Shown: in pieces, positions 19,338 to 28,451 of the stretch
Numbering within the stretch: position 1 is the first letter of the stretch
Layout of the letters: the number at the start of each line of letters is the position of its first letter
Source: Micromonospora sp. C95
Lineage (GTDB): Bacteria; Actinomycetota; Actinomycetes; Mycobacteriales; Micromonosporaceae
Reading direction: 5' to 3'
DNA length: 64,000 nucleotides
Assembly (NCBI RefSeq): GCF_018070465.1
Contig: NZ_JAGPXT010000008.1
Span: 1 to 64,000 of the forward strand
Made by a program: the position numbers and the translations under genes
Notes under the pieces: model-generated
What the model was told of the DNA's origin: nothing
The model's input: the letters and a program-made list of their open reading frames with translations, nothing else
Database searches by the model: none

Positions 19338-21479
19338 GTGACTCAGATCCCGACGTGGAGCGGCGGACCAGTCAGCACTCCCACCAACGGACGCGCGACC
19401 CCCGGCACCGTCATCGGCGACCGGTACTCGCTGCGCTCGGCGGTGGGCAACGGCGGCATGGGCACGGTCTGGCGGGCCACAGACACGCTGCTGCGCCGTG
19501 ACGTGGCGGTCAAGGAGGTCGTCCTCCCGCCCGGCCTGGCGCCGAGCGACCGCGACTCGATGTACGAACGCACCCTGCGCGAGGCCCGCGCCGCCGCCGC
19601 CATCGCCCACCCGGCGGTGGTGCAGGTGTACGACGTGGTCACCGAGGCCGGGCGGCCGTGGATCGTGATGGAGCTGCTGGACGCCCGCAGCCTCGCCGAC
19701 ATGGTGATCGAGGACGGGCCGATCGCCCAGCGGGTGGTTGCCAAGATCGGCATCGCGCTGCTCGGCGCGCTCGAGGTGGCGCACGCGATCGGCGTGCTGC
19801 ACCGCGACGTCAAGCCCGCCAACGTGCTGATCTGCTCGGACGGCCGTTGCGTGCTCACCGACTTCGGCGTCGCCCGGATGCCCACCGACGTGCAGCTCAC
19901 CACCCCGGGCATGGTGCTGGGCTCACCGCACTTCATCTCTCCCGAACGGGCCATGGGGCAGGAGTTCGGCCCCCCGAGCGACCTGTTCTCCCTCGGCGTG
20001 ACGCTGTACACCGCCGTGGAGGGCCGGCCGCCCTTCGACCGGGGCGACCCGATCGAGACCATGCACGCCGTGGTCGAGGATCCGCCCGCGCCGCCGCAAC
20101 GCAGCGGCCCGTTGACCCGGGTGCTGATGGGTCTGCTGGAGAAGGACCCGGCCCGCCGACTCGACGTGCACACCGCGCGCGCCATGCTGCGCGAGTTGCT
20201 GGCCGGTCCGCTGAGCAGCAGCGCCGCCGGAGTCAACTCGATGACCGACCAGTACTCCGTGATGCCGGTGCCGCAGCCCGCACCGATCAGCGTGCCGGCC
20301 GCCCCGGCCAAGCCGGCCCCGTCCGGGCAGATCGGCGGCCGGGCGATGCTGGGCCCCGGCGAGTCGCTCACCGACCGGCTGGCCGCGCTGCGCCGGGGCG
20401 AGCGCCCCGGCCAGGCCGCCCCGGCCAGCGCCGCCGCGATGGACGACACCAGCGCCGACGCCCTGGCCCGGCCCGGGCAGCGGGGTACCGCGATGTCCCC
20501 GCCCCCCGCCGGCCGCACCTACGGCGGTGCCGACGCGACCCAGCGGATCGGCTCGGACAGCAACCAACGGGTCGGGCCGGAGGTCTTCGGCTACGGCGGC
20601 CAGCCCGACGCGACGCAGCGGATCGGCGGCTACGGCGCCGGGCCCGACGCCACCCAGCAGCTCGGTGGCTACGGCACGCGACCCGAGGCGACCCAGCGGG
20701 TCGGTGGCTACGGTAGCCAACCCGACGCGACGCAGCAGGTCGGCGCCTACGGTGCCGCGCAGTGGCCGGCCGCGCCCCACCAGCCGTACGGCACGTCGGC
20801 CCCCGCTGCCGACAGCGACAGCGGGAGCAGCCCGGTGGACCGGGCGAGGGCCGCCGGCACCCGGGTGGTCGACACCGTCAAGGGCTGGCCACGCAAGATG
20901 CAGCTGGCGGCGGCCGGCGGCCTCGCGGTGCTGCTGTTGATCGGCATCGTGGCCTTCGCCAGCGGCGGCGACGAGACGCCCACCACCCCGGTGGCCGAGC
21001 CGTCCGCGTCGGCGGACGAGGGTCCCGGCATCGAGATGCAGGAGCACTCGGCGCGCGGGATCCAGATGCTGGTGCCCGAGGGCTGGAAACGGGCCGCGCC
21101 CGCCGGTGGGGTCTACATCGACTACACCGACCCGGAGGACAGCGGCCGTCGGGTGCGCGTCCTCAACGAGGAGTGGAGCGGCACCTCGGCCCGCTGGGCG
21201 CAGGTCGCCGAGAACGGCCTGAAGACCCGGTCGAAGTCCTGCGCGAAGCCGTACACCCAGGTCGCCATGGCCGAGAAGGAGCTGGCTGGGAAGCCCTCGG
21301 CCGAGTTCGAGTACACCTGCGGCGAGGGCGACGAGATGCGGCACGGCATCTGGCACGGGGTGGCCCATGACGGCCGGCTCTACTCGTTCTACCTCACCTC
21401 GACCGACGCCCGCTTCGAGGAGAGCAAGCCGATCTACGCGGAGATGCTCAAGTCTTTCCAGCTCACGTCGGCCGGCTGA
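19338..21479 (+). CDS. Membrane serine/threonine protein kinase
   Basis: A 713-residue Hanks-type kinase. The kinase domain spans about 27-290, with glycine loop [10 protein letters not shown]59 in [15 protein letters not shown] with catalytic D157, DFGVAR, and activation segment GSPHFISPE. The Ala/Pro-rich juxtamembrane linker contains four 13-residue repeats (418-469) plus an upstream copy with ATQ followed by a hydrophobic residue. A transmembrane helix lies at about 521-541, followed by an extracellular domain of about 170 residues with two cysteines. It is divergent from the mutase gene. Start GTG 19338; a second GTG begins at about residue 12 (VSTPTNG). External signal unknown. Confidence 0.92.
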   Translation: MTQIPTWSGGPVSTPTNGRATPGTVIGDRYSLRSAVGNGGMGTVWRATDTLLRRDVAVKEVVLPPGLAPSDRDSMYERTLREARAAAAIAHPAVVQVYDVVTEAGRPWIVMELLDARSLADMVIEDGPIAQRVVAKIGIALLGALEVAHAIGVLHRDVKPANVLICSDGRCVLTDFGVARMPTDVQLTTPGMVLGSPHFISPERAMGQEFGPPSDLFSLGVTLYTAVEGRPPFDRGDPIETMHAVVEDPPAPPQRSGPLTRVLMGLLEKDPARRLDVHTARAMLRELLAGPLSSSAAGVNSMTDQYSVMPVPQPAPISVPAAPAKPAPSGQIGGRAMLGPGESLTDRLAALRRGERPGQAAPASAAAMDDTSADALARPGQRGTAMSPPPAGRTYGGADATQRIGSDSNQRVGPEVFGYGGQPDATQRIGGYGAGPDATQQLGGYGTRPEATQRVGGYGSQPDATQQVGAYGAAQWPAAPHQPYGTSAPAADSDSGSSPVDRARAAGTRVVDTVKGWPRKMQLAAAGGLAVLLLIGIVAFASGGDETPTTPVAEPSASADEGPGIEMQEHSARGIQMLVPEGWKRAAPAGGVYIDYTDPEDSGRRVRVLNEEWSGTSARWAQVAENGLKTRSKSCAKPYTQVAMAEKELAGKPSAEFEYTCGEGDEMRHGIWHGVAHDGRLYSFYLTSTDARFEESKPIYAEMLKSFQLTSAG
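20589..20744 (+). repeat. 39-nt in-frame tandem repeat x4 in kinase linker
   Basis: Four consecutive 39-nt units encode GYG-x2-P-[DE]-ATQ-x-[ILV]-G. Another ATQRIG and a degenerate NQRVG lie just upstream. The Thr-x-x-(Ile/Leu/Val) spacing fits the phosphothreonine +3 preference of FHA domains. Confidence 0.9.
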
Positions 21480-21527
21480 GCCGGGGCGCACGCCCCTGGA
21501 GATCCCTCGCCGTGCTATCAAGAGGCC

Positions 21528-23288
21528 ATGGCGGCGGAGACCACTGACCTCGACACCATCCGCGAGCGGGCCGAACGCTGGCTCGCCGACGATCCCGACC
21601 CGGCCGGCCGGGCGGAGCTGCGGGCGGTGCTCGACCAACTGCCGGGCAGCGCGCCGGAGTTGGCCGACCGGTTCGCCGGGCCGCTGACCTTCGGCACGGC
21701 GGGGCTGCGCGGGCCGCTGCGGGCCGGCCCGAACGGGATGAACCTCGCGGTGGTCACCCAGGCCGCCGCCGGGCTGGTCGCCTGGCTCGCCGCCCAGGGC
21801 GGCACCGGGCCGCTGGTGATCGGGTACGACGCCCGGCGCGGTTCCCGCGAGTTCGCCGAACGCACCGCCCAGGTGGCCACCGGGGCCGGACGGCAGGCGC
21901 TGCTGCTGCCCCGCCCGCTGCCCACCCCGGTGCTCGCGTACGCGGTGCGGCACCTGTCGGCGGTGGCCGGGGTGATGGTGACCGCCAGCCACAACCCGCC
22001 GCAGGACAACGGCTACAAGGTGTACCTCGGTGCCGAGCTGGGCGGGAAGCTGGGTGCCGGGGCGCAGATCGTGCCGCCGGCCGACGCCGGCATCGAGGCC
22101 GCCATCCGCGCGGTCGGTCCACTGACGCAGGTGCCGCTCGGCCCCGCCGGCCAGGTGCTCGGCGACGACCTGGTCGCCGCGTACGTGGCGCGGGCGGCCG
22201 GTGTCGTCTCCCCGGGCGGGCCCCGGGAGCTGACCGTGGCGTACACCCCACTGCACGGTGTCGGTGCGACGGTGCTCACCGCCGCGTTCGCCGCCGCCGG
22301 TTTCCCGACGCCCGGCGTGGTACCCGACCAGGCCGAGCCGGACCCGGACTTCCCCACCGTCAGCTTCCCCAACCCGGAGGAGCCGGGCGCGGTGGACCGG
22401 CTGGTCGCGCTCGCCGAGCGCACCGACGCCGACCTGGCCATCGCCAACGACCCCGACGCCGACCGCTGCGCCGTCGCCGTCCGGGAGCCGTCCGGCGGCC
22501 CCGACGCGGCACCCGGCGAGCCGGATGCGGCAGGCGGACCGGGTACGGATGCGGCAGGCGGACCGGGTACGGATGCGGCGGGCGGGCCTGGCTGGCGGAT
22601 GCTGCGCGGGGACGAGGTGGGTGTGCTGCTCGCCGACCACCTGATGCGACGCGGGGTCACCGGCCTGTACGCCACCACAATCGTCTCGTCGTCGCTGCTA
22701 CGGGCGATGTGCGCGGCGCGCGGGCTGCCGTACGACGAGACGCTCACCGGGTTCAAGTGGATCGTCCGAGCCGGTGCGGGGAGCGAGCCACTGGTCTTCG
22801 GTTACGAGGAGGCGCTCGGCTACTGCGTCGCTCCGGACCACGTACGTGACAAGGACGGCATCACCGCCGCACTGACCGTGGCCGAGCTGGCCGCCGGCCT
22901 CAAGGCGCAGGGGCGCACGCTCACCGACCGGCTCGACGAGTTGGCCGCGGAGTTCGGCGTGCACCAGACCGACCAGCTCTCGGTGCGCGTCGACGACCTG
23001 CGCCTGATCGCCGACGCGATGGGCAGGATCCGCGCCGCCACCCCGACCACCCTGCTCGGCCAGCCGGTCACCGAGGCACAGGACCTGCTCCCCGACGCCG
23101 ACGTGGTGATCCTGCGTACCGCAGCGGCCCGGGTGGTGATCCGCCCCTCCGGCACCGAACCGAAGCTCAAGGCGTACCTCGAAGTGGTGGAACCCCCCAC
23201 CGACGGCGACCTAGCGGCGGCCCGCACCCGCGCGGCAAGCGCCCTAACCACCCTCCGCACCGAAATCGCCCACGCCCTAGACCTCTAA
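21528..23288 (+). CDS. pmmB: Phosphosugar mutase (PMM/PGM family), PmmB-like
   Basis: Moves a phosphate within hexose or pentose phosphates. The 586-residue protein has the phosphoserine loop TASHNPPQDNGYK, metal loop NDPDADR, sugar-binding GDEVG followed later by GYEEALGY, and the phosphate-binding RPSGTEPKLK near the C-terminus. Length and neighbourhood (next to upp, near deoC/deoA/add) match mycobacterial PmmB (Rv3308) and leave open a phosphopentomutase role in nucleoside breakdown. A repeated Asp-Ala-Ala-Gly-Gly-Pro-Gly-Thr insert sits right after the metal loop. Confidence 0.9.
   Translation: MAAETTDLDTIRERAERWLADDPDPAGRAELRAVLDQLPGSAPELADRFAGPLTFGTAGLRGPLRAGPNGMNLAVVTQAAAGLVAWLAAQGGTGPLVIGYDARRGSREFAERTAQVATGAGRQALLLPRPLPTPVLAYAVRHLSAVAGVMVTASHNPPQDNGYKVYLGAELGGKLGAGAQIVPPADAGIEAAIRAVGPLTQVPLGPAGQVLGDDLVAAYVARAAGVVSPGGPRELTVAYTPLHGVGATVLTAAFAAAGFPTPGVVPDQAEPDPDFPTVSFPNPEEPGAVDRLVALAERTDADLAIANDPDADRCAVAVREPSGGPDAAPGEPDAAGGPGTDAAGGPGTDAAGGPGWRMLRGDEVGVLLADHLMRRGVTGLYATTIVSSSLLRAMCAARGLPYDETLTGFKWIVRAGAGSEPLVFGYEEALGYCVAPDHVRDKDGITAALTVAELAAGLKAQGRTLTDRLDELAAEFGVHQTDQLSVRVDDLRLIADAMGRIRAATPTTLLGQPVTEAQDLLPDADVVILRTAAARVVIRPSGTEPKLKAYLEVVEPPTDGDLAAARTRAASALTTLRTEIAHALDL
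22524..22592 (+). repeat. 24-nt in-frame minisatellite in pmmB
   Basis: Two exact 24-nt units and a degenerate third encode DAAGGPGT repeats. They expand a surface loop between the metal-binding loop and the sugar-binding loop of the mutase. Reading frame is kept. Confidence 0.85.
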
Positions 23289-23315
23289 CCCCCACCCTGC
23301 TCTCCCCCACCCACC

Positions 23316-23380
23316 CCGTTGATCATGAAGTTGTTGTCCGGGACACGCCGAGTAGCCGACAACAACTTCATGGTCAACGG
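23316..23380. terminator. Convergent terminator / repeat-like inverted repeat
   Basis: Arms 23316-23338 and 23358-23380 (23 nt) pair at all but one position, which is a G-T wobble, around a 19-nt loop. The arms contain GTTGATCATGAAGTTGTTGTC-like sequence, less GC-rich than its surroundings. It sits between the convergent mutase and GPP34 genes and can end both transcripts. The non-genome-like composition suggests a dispersed repeat. Confidence 0.75.
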
Positions 23381-23403
23381 AGCGAGGGCGACGCAGCGGT
23401 GGG

Positions 23404-24078
23404 TCAGCGGCGGGGGCCGAGGGCGTGTTCGACGGCGCGGCCGAGGGCGGCCACCACGAGGGCGACCGAGGGGCGGATCACGGAGTCTTCCAGGTTGACC
23501 TCGCCGGAGAAGCCGGCACCGCTGGCGATCTCCTCAAGCCGGCGGCGGGCGGCGTCGGCGTCCTCGCCGGTGACCCCGAGTGCGGACTCCATCCGGAGCA
23601 CGGCGACCAGGGTGGCGAGGGCGGCGGTGCGCTCGTCCGGAGCGGCGCCGGTGAGCACCACGGCGAGCCGCTGCCGGGTCTCCTCCTCCACCGTCGGGTC
23701 CACCACCGGGTAACGGTGCACGTGGATGAAGCCCAGCTCGGTCTCGTCGACGTCCCGGACGACGCCCTGCTCGCAGAGGTCGCCGAGAATCCGGTCGCGC
23801 AGGCCGTGCCGCAGCCGCTGCACCCAGGACGAGGGGCTGTGCGGCGTGTCGGCCACGATCTTGGCCAGCACCGCGTCGGTGACCGGTTCGCCGGTCGGCG
23901 TCGGGTCCACCGCGGTCAGGGCCCCGTCGGTGTACGCGATCCGCCCGGCCAGGGCCAACTCGATGAGGACGGCGGCGGCCATCCCCAGGTCGAGGCTGAT
24001 CCGCGGCAGCGTCGCCTTACCCGTTTCGTCGTCGTACGCGAGCAGGAGCAGTTCCTCGGCGAGTGGCACACCAGTCAT
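23404..24078 (-). CDS. GPP34/GOLPH3-like family protein
   Basis: A 224-residue protein beginning PLAEELLLLAYDDETGK, the hallmark of the GPP34 (GOLPH3/Vps74) family. Eukaryotic members bind phosphatidylinositol-4-phosphate; actinobacterial members are abundant but uncharacterised. The protein is mainly helical, with no signal peptide or membrane span. ATG 24078 gives the standard N-terminus. It lies 53 nt downstream of upp on the same strand. Confidence 0.88.
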   Translation of the reverse strand: MTGVPLAEELLLLAYDDETGKATLPRISLDLGMAAAVLIELALAGRIAYTDGALTAVDPTPTGEPVTDAVLAKIVADTPHSPSSWVQRLRHGLRDRILGDLCEQGVVRDVDETELGFIHVHRYPVVDPTVEEETRQRLAVVLTGAAPDERTAALATLVAVLRMESALGVTGEDADAARRRLEEIASGAGFSGEVNLEDSVIRPSVALVVAALGRAVEHALGPRR

Positions 24079-24131
24079 GGCCCGAGACGGTAGCCGGTGC
24101 CGGCACCACCCGCACCACAAACCGCCGGGCC

Positions 24132-24764
24132 TCAGAAGCGGGGCATGCCGCCGAACTGCCGGTCACCGGCATCGCCGAGGCCAGGCACGATGAACATGCT
24201 GTCGTTGAGACCGTCGTCGATGGCGGCGGTGACCAGGCGCAGCGGCAACCCGGAACGCTCCAACCGCTGGATGCCGGCCGGCGCGGCGAGCACGCAGAGC
24301 ACGGTGATGTCGGTGCAGCCGCGCTCGGCCAGCAGCCGGCAGCAGTGCTCCAGGGAGCCACCGGTGGCCAGCATCGGGTCGAGAACAAGCACCGGCAGAC
24401 CGGTGAGGTCCCGGGGCAGGGACTCCATGTAGGCGCGCGGCTCGAAGGTCTCCTCGTCACGGGCCAGCCCGACGAAGCCCATTGAGGACTCGGGCAGCAG
24501 CCCCAGCGCGGCGTCGGCCATGCCGAGACCCGCTCGCAGCACCGGCACCAGCAGCGGCGGGTTGGCCAGCCGGGTGCCCTCGGTGGCGGTCACCGGCGTC
24601 TGCACCGGGTAGGTCTCCACCGGGAAGGGGCGCGCGGCCTCGTACACCAGCATGGTGGTGAGTTCGTGCAGCGCCGCCCGGAACGTAGAGGAATCGGTGC
24701 GCTCGTCCCGCATGGCGGTCAGCCGGGACTGGGCGAGCGGGTGGTCAATGACGAGTACGTCCAC
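24132..24764 (-). CDS. upp: Uracil phosphoribosyltransferase
   Basis: Converts uracil and PRPP to UMP in pyrimidine salvage. The 210-residue product has the PRPP loop [13 protein letters not shown] (about 125-137) and the C-terminal uracil-binding [11 protein letters not shown]. Length matches the family. It is divergent from deoC and close to the phosphosugar mutase, as in mycobacteria. No PyrR-like attenuator is visible upstream. Uracil released by the thymidine phosphorylase-type route elsewhere in the window could be reused here. Confidence 0.96.
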   Translation of the reverse strand: MDVLVIDHPLAQSRLTAMRDERTDSSTFRAALHELTTMLVYEAARPFPVETYPVQTPVTATEGTRLANPPLLVPVLRAGLGMADAALGLLPESSMGFVGLARDEETFEPRAYMESLPRDLTGLPVLVLDPMLATGGSLEHCCRLLAERGCTDITVLCVLAAPAGIQRLERSGLPLRLVTAAIDDGLNDSMFIVPGLGDAGDRQFGGMPRF

Positions 24765-24898
24765 GATCGCTCAACCTACCCGTCCCGGATACCGACGCGC
24801 GGGCCCCGGCCGCGACCAGCGACCTCGCTCACCCGTGCGCGCCCCGGCGAACGTAGTGACCAAGATCACGCGGCGTCAACCTGCGTAGACTTCGGGGC

Positions 24899-25858
24899 AT
24901 GACGGCGACAGCGACGTCGGCCCGCTCGGACCTCTCCGAGCTGGGACGATCCGAGACCGCTCTGCGGACCTTCCTGCACGGCCTACCGGGCGTGGACCAG
25001 GTCGGCGCGGAGCAGCGGGCAGCCCAACTCGGCACCCGATCCATCAAGACCACCGCCAAGGCCGAGGCGATCGACCTCGCCATCCGGATGGTCGACCTGA
25101 CCACGCTGGAGGGCGCGGACACCCCGGGCAAGGTACGGGCGCTCGCCGCGAAGGCGCTGCGGCCCTCTCCGGCCGACCCGTCCTGCCCGCACGTCGGTGC
25201 GGTCTGCGTCTACCCCTCGATGGTCCCCCACGTGGCCGAGGTGCTGCGCGGCAGCGCTGTGCATCTGGCCAGCGTGGCCACGTCGTTTCCGTCGGGCCAG
25301 GCACCGCTGGAGATCAAGCTCGCGGACACCCGCGCCGCCGTCGAGGCGGGCGCCGACGAGATCGACATGGTGATCAACCGTGGTGCCTTCCTGGCCGGCC
25401 GCTACGCCGAGGTGTACGACGAGATCGTCGCCACCAAGGAAGCCTGCCGGGACGCCCATCTGAAGGTGATCCTGGAGACCGGCGAGCTGGCCACCTACGA
25501 CAATGTGCGCCGCGCCTCCTGGCTGGCGATGCTCGCGGGCGCCGACTTCATCAAGACCTCCACCGGCAAGGTTCCGGTCGCCGCCACCCTGCCGGTGACG
25601 CTGGTGATGCTGGAGGCGGTCCGCGACTTCCGCGCCGCCACCGGGCGGCAGGTTGGCGTGAAACCGGCCGGCGGCATCAAGACCACCAAGGATGCGATCA
25701 AGTACCTGGTCATGGTCAACGAGACCGTCGGCCCGGACTGGCTGCACCCCGACTGGTTCCGCTTCGGCGCCTCCAGCCTCCTCAACGACCTGCTGATGCA
25801 GCGCACCAAGCTGACGACCGGCGTCTACGCCGGCCCCGACTACTTCACCCTGGACTGA
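24899..25858 (+). CDS. deoC: Deoxyribose-phosphate aldolase
   Basis: Splits 2-deoxyribose-5-phosphate into glyceraldehyde-3-phosphate and acetaldehyde. The 319-residue protein is of the longer type, with Schiff-base lysine K219 in DFIKTSTGK and the second lysine in GVKPAGGIKT. It is followed 5 nt later by an aldehyde dehydrogenase that could oxidise the acetaldehyde, giving a compact deoxynucleoside-breakdown operon. Divergent from upp. Confidence 0.95.
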   Translation: MTATATSARSDLSELGRSETALRTFLHGLPGVDQVGAEQRAAQLGTRSIKTTAKAEAIDLAIRMVDLTTLEGADTPGKVRALAAKALRPSPADPSCPHVGAVCVYPSMVPHVAEVLRGSAVHLASVATSFPSGQAPLEIKLADTRAAVEAGADEIDMVINRGAFLAGRYAEVYDEIVATKEACRDAHLKVILETGELATYDNVRRASWLAMLAGADFIKTSTGKVPVAATLPVTLVMLEAVRDFRAATGRQVGVKPAGGIKTTKDAIKYLVMVNETVGPDWLHPDWFRFGASSLLNDLLMQRTKLTTGVYAGPDYFTLD

Positions 25859-25863
25859 CCGCG

Positions 25864-27294
25864 ATGTTCGAATACGCACCCGCCCCCGAGTCACGCTCGG
25901 TGGTAGACCTCAAGCCCTCGTACGGGCTCTTCGTCGACGGTAAGTTCGTCGACCCGGCCGACGGTGGCAGCTTCAAGTCGATCAACCCGGCCTCCGAGGA
26001 GGTGCTGGCCGAGGTCGCCGAGGGCGGCGCGCAGGACGTGGACCGCGCGGTCCGGGCGGCCCGCAAGGCGTACGAGAAGGTCTGGGGGCCGATGTCGGGC
26101 CGGGACCGGGCCAAGTACCTGTTCCGGATCGCCCGGATCATCCAGGAGCGCTCGCGTGAGCTGGCCGTGCTCGAGTCACTGGACAACGGCAAGCCGATCA
26201 GGGAGTCCCGTGACGTCGACCTGCCGCTGGTCGCCGCGCACTTCTTCTACTACGCCGGCTGGGCCGACAAGCTGCCGCACGCCGGCTTCGGTTCCAACCC
26301 GCGGCCACTCGGGGTGGCGGCGCAGGTCATCCCGTGGAACTTCCCGCTGCTGATGCTGGCCTGGAAGATCGCCCCGGCGCTGGCCGCCGGCAACACGGTG
26401 GTGCTGAAGCCGGCCGAGACCACCCCGCTCACCGCGCTGCTGTTCGCCGAGATCTGTCAGCAGGCCGACCTGCCGGCTGGTGTGGTCAACATCGTCACCG
26501 GTGCCGGTGAGACCGGCCGGGCACTCGTCGAGCACGACGGCGTGGACAAGGTCGCCTTCACCGGCTCCACCGACGTCGGCCGGGCCATCGCCCGCGCGGT
26601 CGCCGGCAGCCGCAAGAAGCTCACCCTGGAACTCGGCGGCAAGGCCGCCAACATCGTCTTCGACGACGCCCCGGTCGACCAGGCCGTCGAGGGCATCGTC
26701 AACGGGATCTTCTTCAACCAGGGGCACGTCTGCTGCGCCGGTTCCCGGCTACTGATCCAGGAGTCCGTCGCCGAGCAGGTGCTCGAATCACTCAAGCGCC
26801 GGATGGCCCAGCTGCGGCTCGGCGACCCGCTGGACAAGAACACCGACATCGGGGCCATCAACTCGGCCGCCCAGCTCTCCCGCATCCGCGAGCTGACGGC
26901 GGCCGGTGCCGCCGAGGGCGCGCAGCAGTGGTCACCGCCGTGTGAGCTGCCCGAGCGGGGCTTCTGGTTCGCGCCGACCATCTTCACCGGCGTCACCCAG
27001 GCGCACCGGATCGCCCGCGAGGAGATCTTCGGCCCGGTGCTGTCCGTGCTCACCTTCCGCACCCCGGCCGAGGCCGTCGAGAAGGCCAACAACACGCCGT
27101 ACGGGCTGTCGGCGGGGATCTGGACCGAGAAGGGCTCCCGGATCCTGTGGATGGCCGACCGACTGCGCGCCGGGGTGGTGTGGGCCAACACGTTCAACAA
27201 GTTCGACCCCACCTCGCCGTTCGGTGGCTACAAGGAGTCGGGCTACGGTCGCGAGGGCGGCCGGCACGGGCTGGAGGCGTACCTCAATGTCTGA
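25864..27294 (+). CDS. Aldehyde dehydrogenase, full length
   Basis: NAD(P)-dependent oxidation of an aldehyde, plausibly acetaldehyde from DeoC. The 476-residue protein has catalytic C290 in GHVCCAGSR, the general base E256 in LELGGK, the IPWNFPLLM cofactor motif and late EIFGPVL and NNTPYGLSAGI motifs. Complete for the family. It lies between deoC (5 nt) and a half-length dehydrogenase whose ATG overlaps its stop by 8 nt. Confidence 0.94.
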   Translation: MFEYAPAPESRSVVDLKPSYGLFVDGKFVDPADGGSFKSINPASEEVLAEVAEGGAQDVDRAVRAARKAYEKVWGPMSGRDRAKYLFRIARIIQERSRELAVLESLDNGKPIRESRDVDLPLVAAHFFYYAGWADKLPHAGFGSNPRPLGVAAQVIPWNFPLLMLAWKIAPALAAGNTVVLKPAETTPLTALLFAEICQQADLPAGVVNIVTGAGETGRALVEHDGVDKVAFTGSTDVGRAIARAVAGSRKKLTLELGGKAANIVFDDAPVDQAVEGIVNGIFFNQGHVCCAGSRLLIQESVAEQVLESLKRRMAQLRLGDPLDKNTDIGAINSAAQLSRIRELTAAGAAEGAQQWSPPCELPERGFWFAPTIFTGVTQAHRIAREEIFGPVLSVLTFRTPAEAVEKANNTPYGLSAGIWTEKGSRILWMADRLRAGVVWANTFNKFDPTSPFGGYKESGYGREGGRHGLEAYLNV

Positions 27295-28111
27295 GCGGGT
27301 CGCGGTACGCAAGACGTACAAGCTCTTCGTCGGCGGGAAGTTCCCGCGTAGCGAGTCGGGACGGTCGTATCTCGTGCAGGACTCCAACGTCTCACTGGCC
27401 TCGCGCAAGGACGCGCGGGACGCGGTGGTGGCCGCCCGCGCGGCGGTGAAGGGCTGGGCCGGGGCGACCGCGTACAACCGGGGTCAGATCCTCTACCGGG
27501 TCGCCGAGATGCTGGAGGGCCGGCGCGAGCAGTTCGTCGCGCTCGGTGTGCCGGGCGACGAGGTGGACGCGGCGACCGACCGCTGGGTCTGGTACGCCGG
27601 CTGGTCGGACAAGCTCCCGCAGGTGTACGGGGGCGCGAACCCGGTCGCCGGGCCGTACTTCAACCTGTCGGCACCCGAGCCGACGGGTGTGGTGGCGGTG
27701 GTCGCCCCCGAGACACCGGCCCTGCTCGGGCTGGTCAGCGTGATCGCCCCGGCGATCGTCACCGGCAACACGGTGGTGGTGGCCGCCTCGCCGACGGCAC
27801 CGCTGGCCGCGGTGACCCTGGCCGAGGTGCTGGCCACCTCGGACCTGCCGGGCGGGGTGGTCAACATCCTCACCGGCCGGCTGTCCGAGACCGTACCCAC
27901 GCTGGCCGCGCACATGGACGTCAACGCCATCGACCTGACCGGCGTGACCGACCCGGAGCTGGCGGCCGACCTGGAGGTCAAGGCGGCGGAGAACCTCAAG
28001 CGGGTGCTCCGGCCCGTAGCGGGCGGTCACGACTGGTCGGCGGATCCGGGGCTCGGGCGGATGACAGCCCTGCTGGAGACGAAGACGGTGTGGCACCCCA
28101 AGGGGGTTTGA
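27287..28111 (+). CDS. Half-length aldehyde dehydrogenase-like protein without catalytic domain
   Basis: A 274-residue protein that resembles only the N-terminal, cofactor-binding half of aldehyde dehydrogenases (YKLFVGGKFPRSESGRSY at the start, VVAPETPALLGLVSVIAPAIVTGNT in place of the PWNFP region). The LELGGK glutamate and the catalytic cysteine are both absent, and no remnant of the catalytic half follows in any frame. Its ATG overlaps the stop of the full-length enzyme, implying coupled translation and a fixed pair. It may be a regulatory or structural partner. The conserved deoC-aldh-short aldh order in actinobacteria, as I recall it, argues against recent decay. Confidence 0.85.
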   Translation: MSERVAVRKTYKLFVGGKFPRSESGRSYLVQDSNVSLASRKDARDAVVAARAAVKGWAGATAYNRGQILYRVAEMLEGRREQFVALGVPGDEVDAATDRWVWYAGWSDKLPQVYGGANPVAGPYFNLSAPEPTGVVAVVAPETPALLGLVSVIAPAIVTGNTVVVAASPTAPLAAVTLAEVLATSDLPGGVVNILTGRLSETVPTLAAHMDVNAIDLTGVTDPELAADLEVKAAENLKRVLRPVAGGHDWSADPGLGRMTALLETKTVWHPKGV

Positions 28112-28125
28112 CGCTCCTCGCTCTG

Positions 28126-28246
28126 GGGGTTTCCGGGGAGCCGCCGCTATTGGGGTTTCCGGGGAGCCGCCGCTATTGGGGTTTCCGGGGAGCCGCCGCT
28201 ATTGGGGTTTCCGGGGAGCCGCCGCTATTGGGGTTTCCGGGGAGCC
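28126..28246. repeat. 26-nt tandem repeat, 4 units plus partial
   Basis: Four exact copies of a 26-nt unit (GGGGTTTCCGGGGAGCCGCC followed by GCTATT) fill 28126-28229; the first 17 nt recur at 28230-28246 and form the left arm of the hairpin at 28231. The unit is not a multiple of three and lies outside any gene. Confidence 0.95.
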
Positions 28247-28304
28247 CCGCCCGCTCCGGGCGGTCAGGCTTGATCCCGGCGCGGGCGGGGCTCCCCGGAA
28301 ACCC
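28231..28304 (+). other. Conserved-loop hairpin, copy 1
   Basis: The arms 28231-28254 and 28281-28304 are perfectly complementary over 24 nt. The 26-nt loop begins TCCGGGCGGTCAGGCTTGAT and is identical at 24 of 26 positions to the loop of the hairpin at 52385-52458 (read on the minus strand), whose arms are unrelated. In both places the loop reads the same way relative to the upstream gene's transcript. Here it follows the aldehyde dehydrogenase pair by 119 nt. It may act as a terminator or RNA element. Confidence 0.85.
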
Positions 28305-28384
28305 TGACCTGCGCACGGACCGTTGGCGGGTCACGGCTTCCGGGGCGCTGCCCAACGTCGGGTCCCCGGTCCGCCGACCTTTCC

Positions 28385-28451
28385 GGTCCGCCGTCCTTCC
28401 CGGTCCGCCGTCCTTCCCGGTCCGCCGTCCTTCCCGGTCCGCCGTCCTTCC
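28385..28451. repeat. 17-nt tandem repeat x4
   Basis: Four units of GGTCCGCCGTCCTTCCC (the last one 16 nt), flanked by degenerate copies from 28369 and to about 28465. Pyrimidine-rich on the plus strand, non-coding, unit length not divisible by three. Confidence 0.92.

Noticed and set aside
19923..22640. A 905-codon open frame antisense to the kinase and mutase genes
   Set aside because: Composition and position mark it as a shadow of two well-supported plus-strand genes.
27287..28111. Half-length aldehyde dehydrogenase as a frameshifted pseudogene
   Set aside because: The frame is clean, translation is coupled to the full-length gene, and no catalytic-half remnant exists downstream in any frame.
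28126..28246. Possible CRISPR array in the 26-nt repeats
   Set aside because: Units are directly adjacent with no unique spacers, and no cas genes are near.
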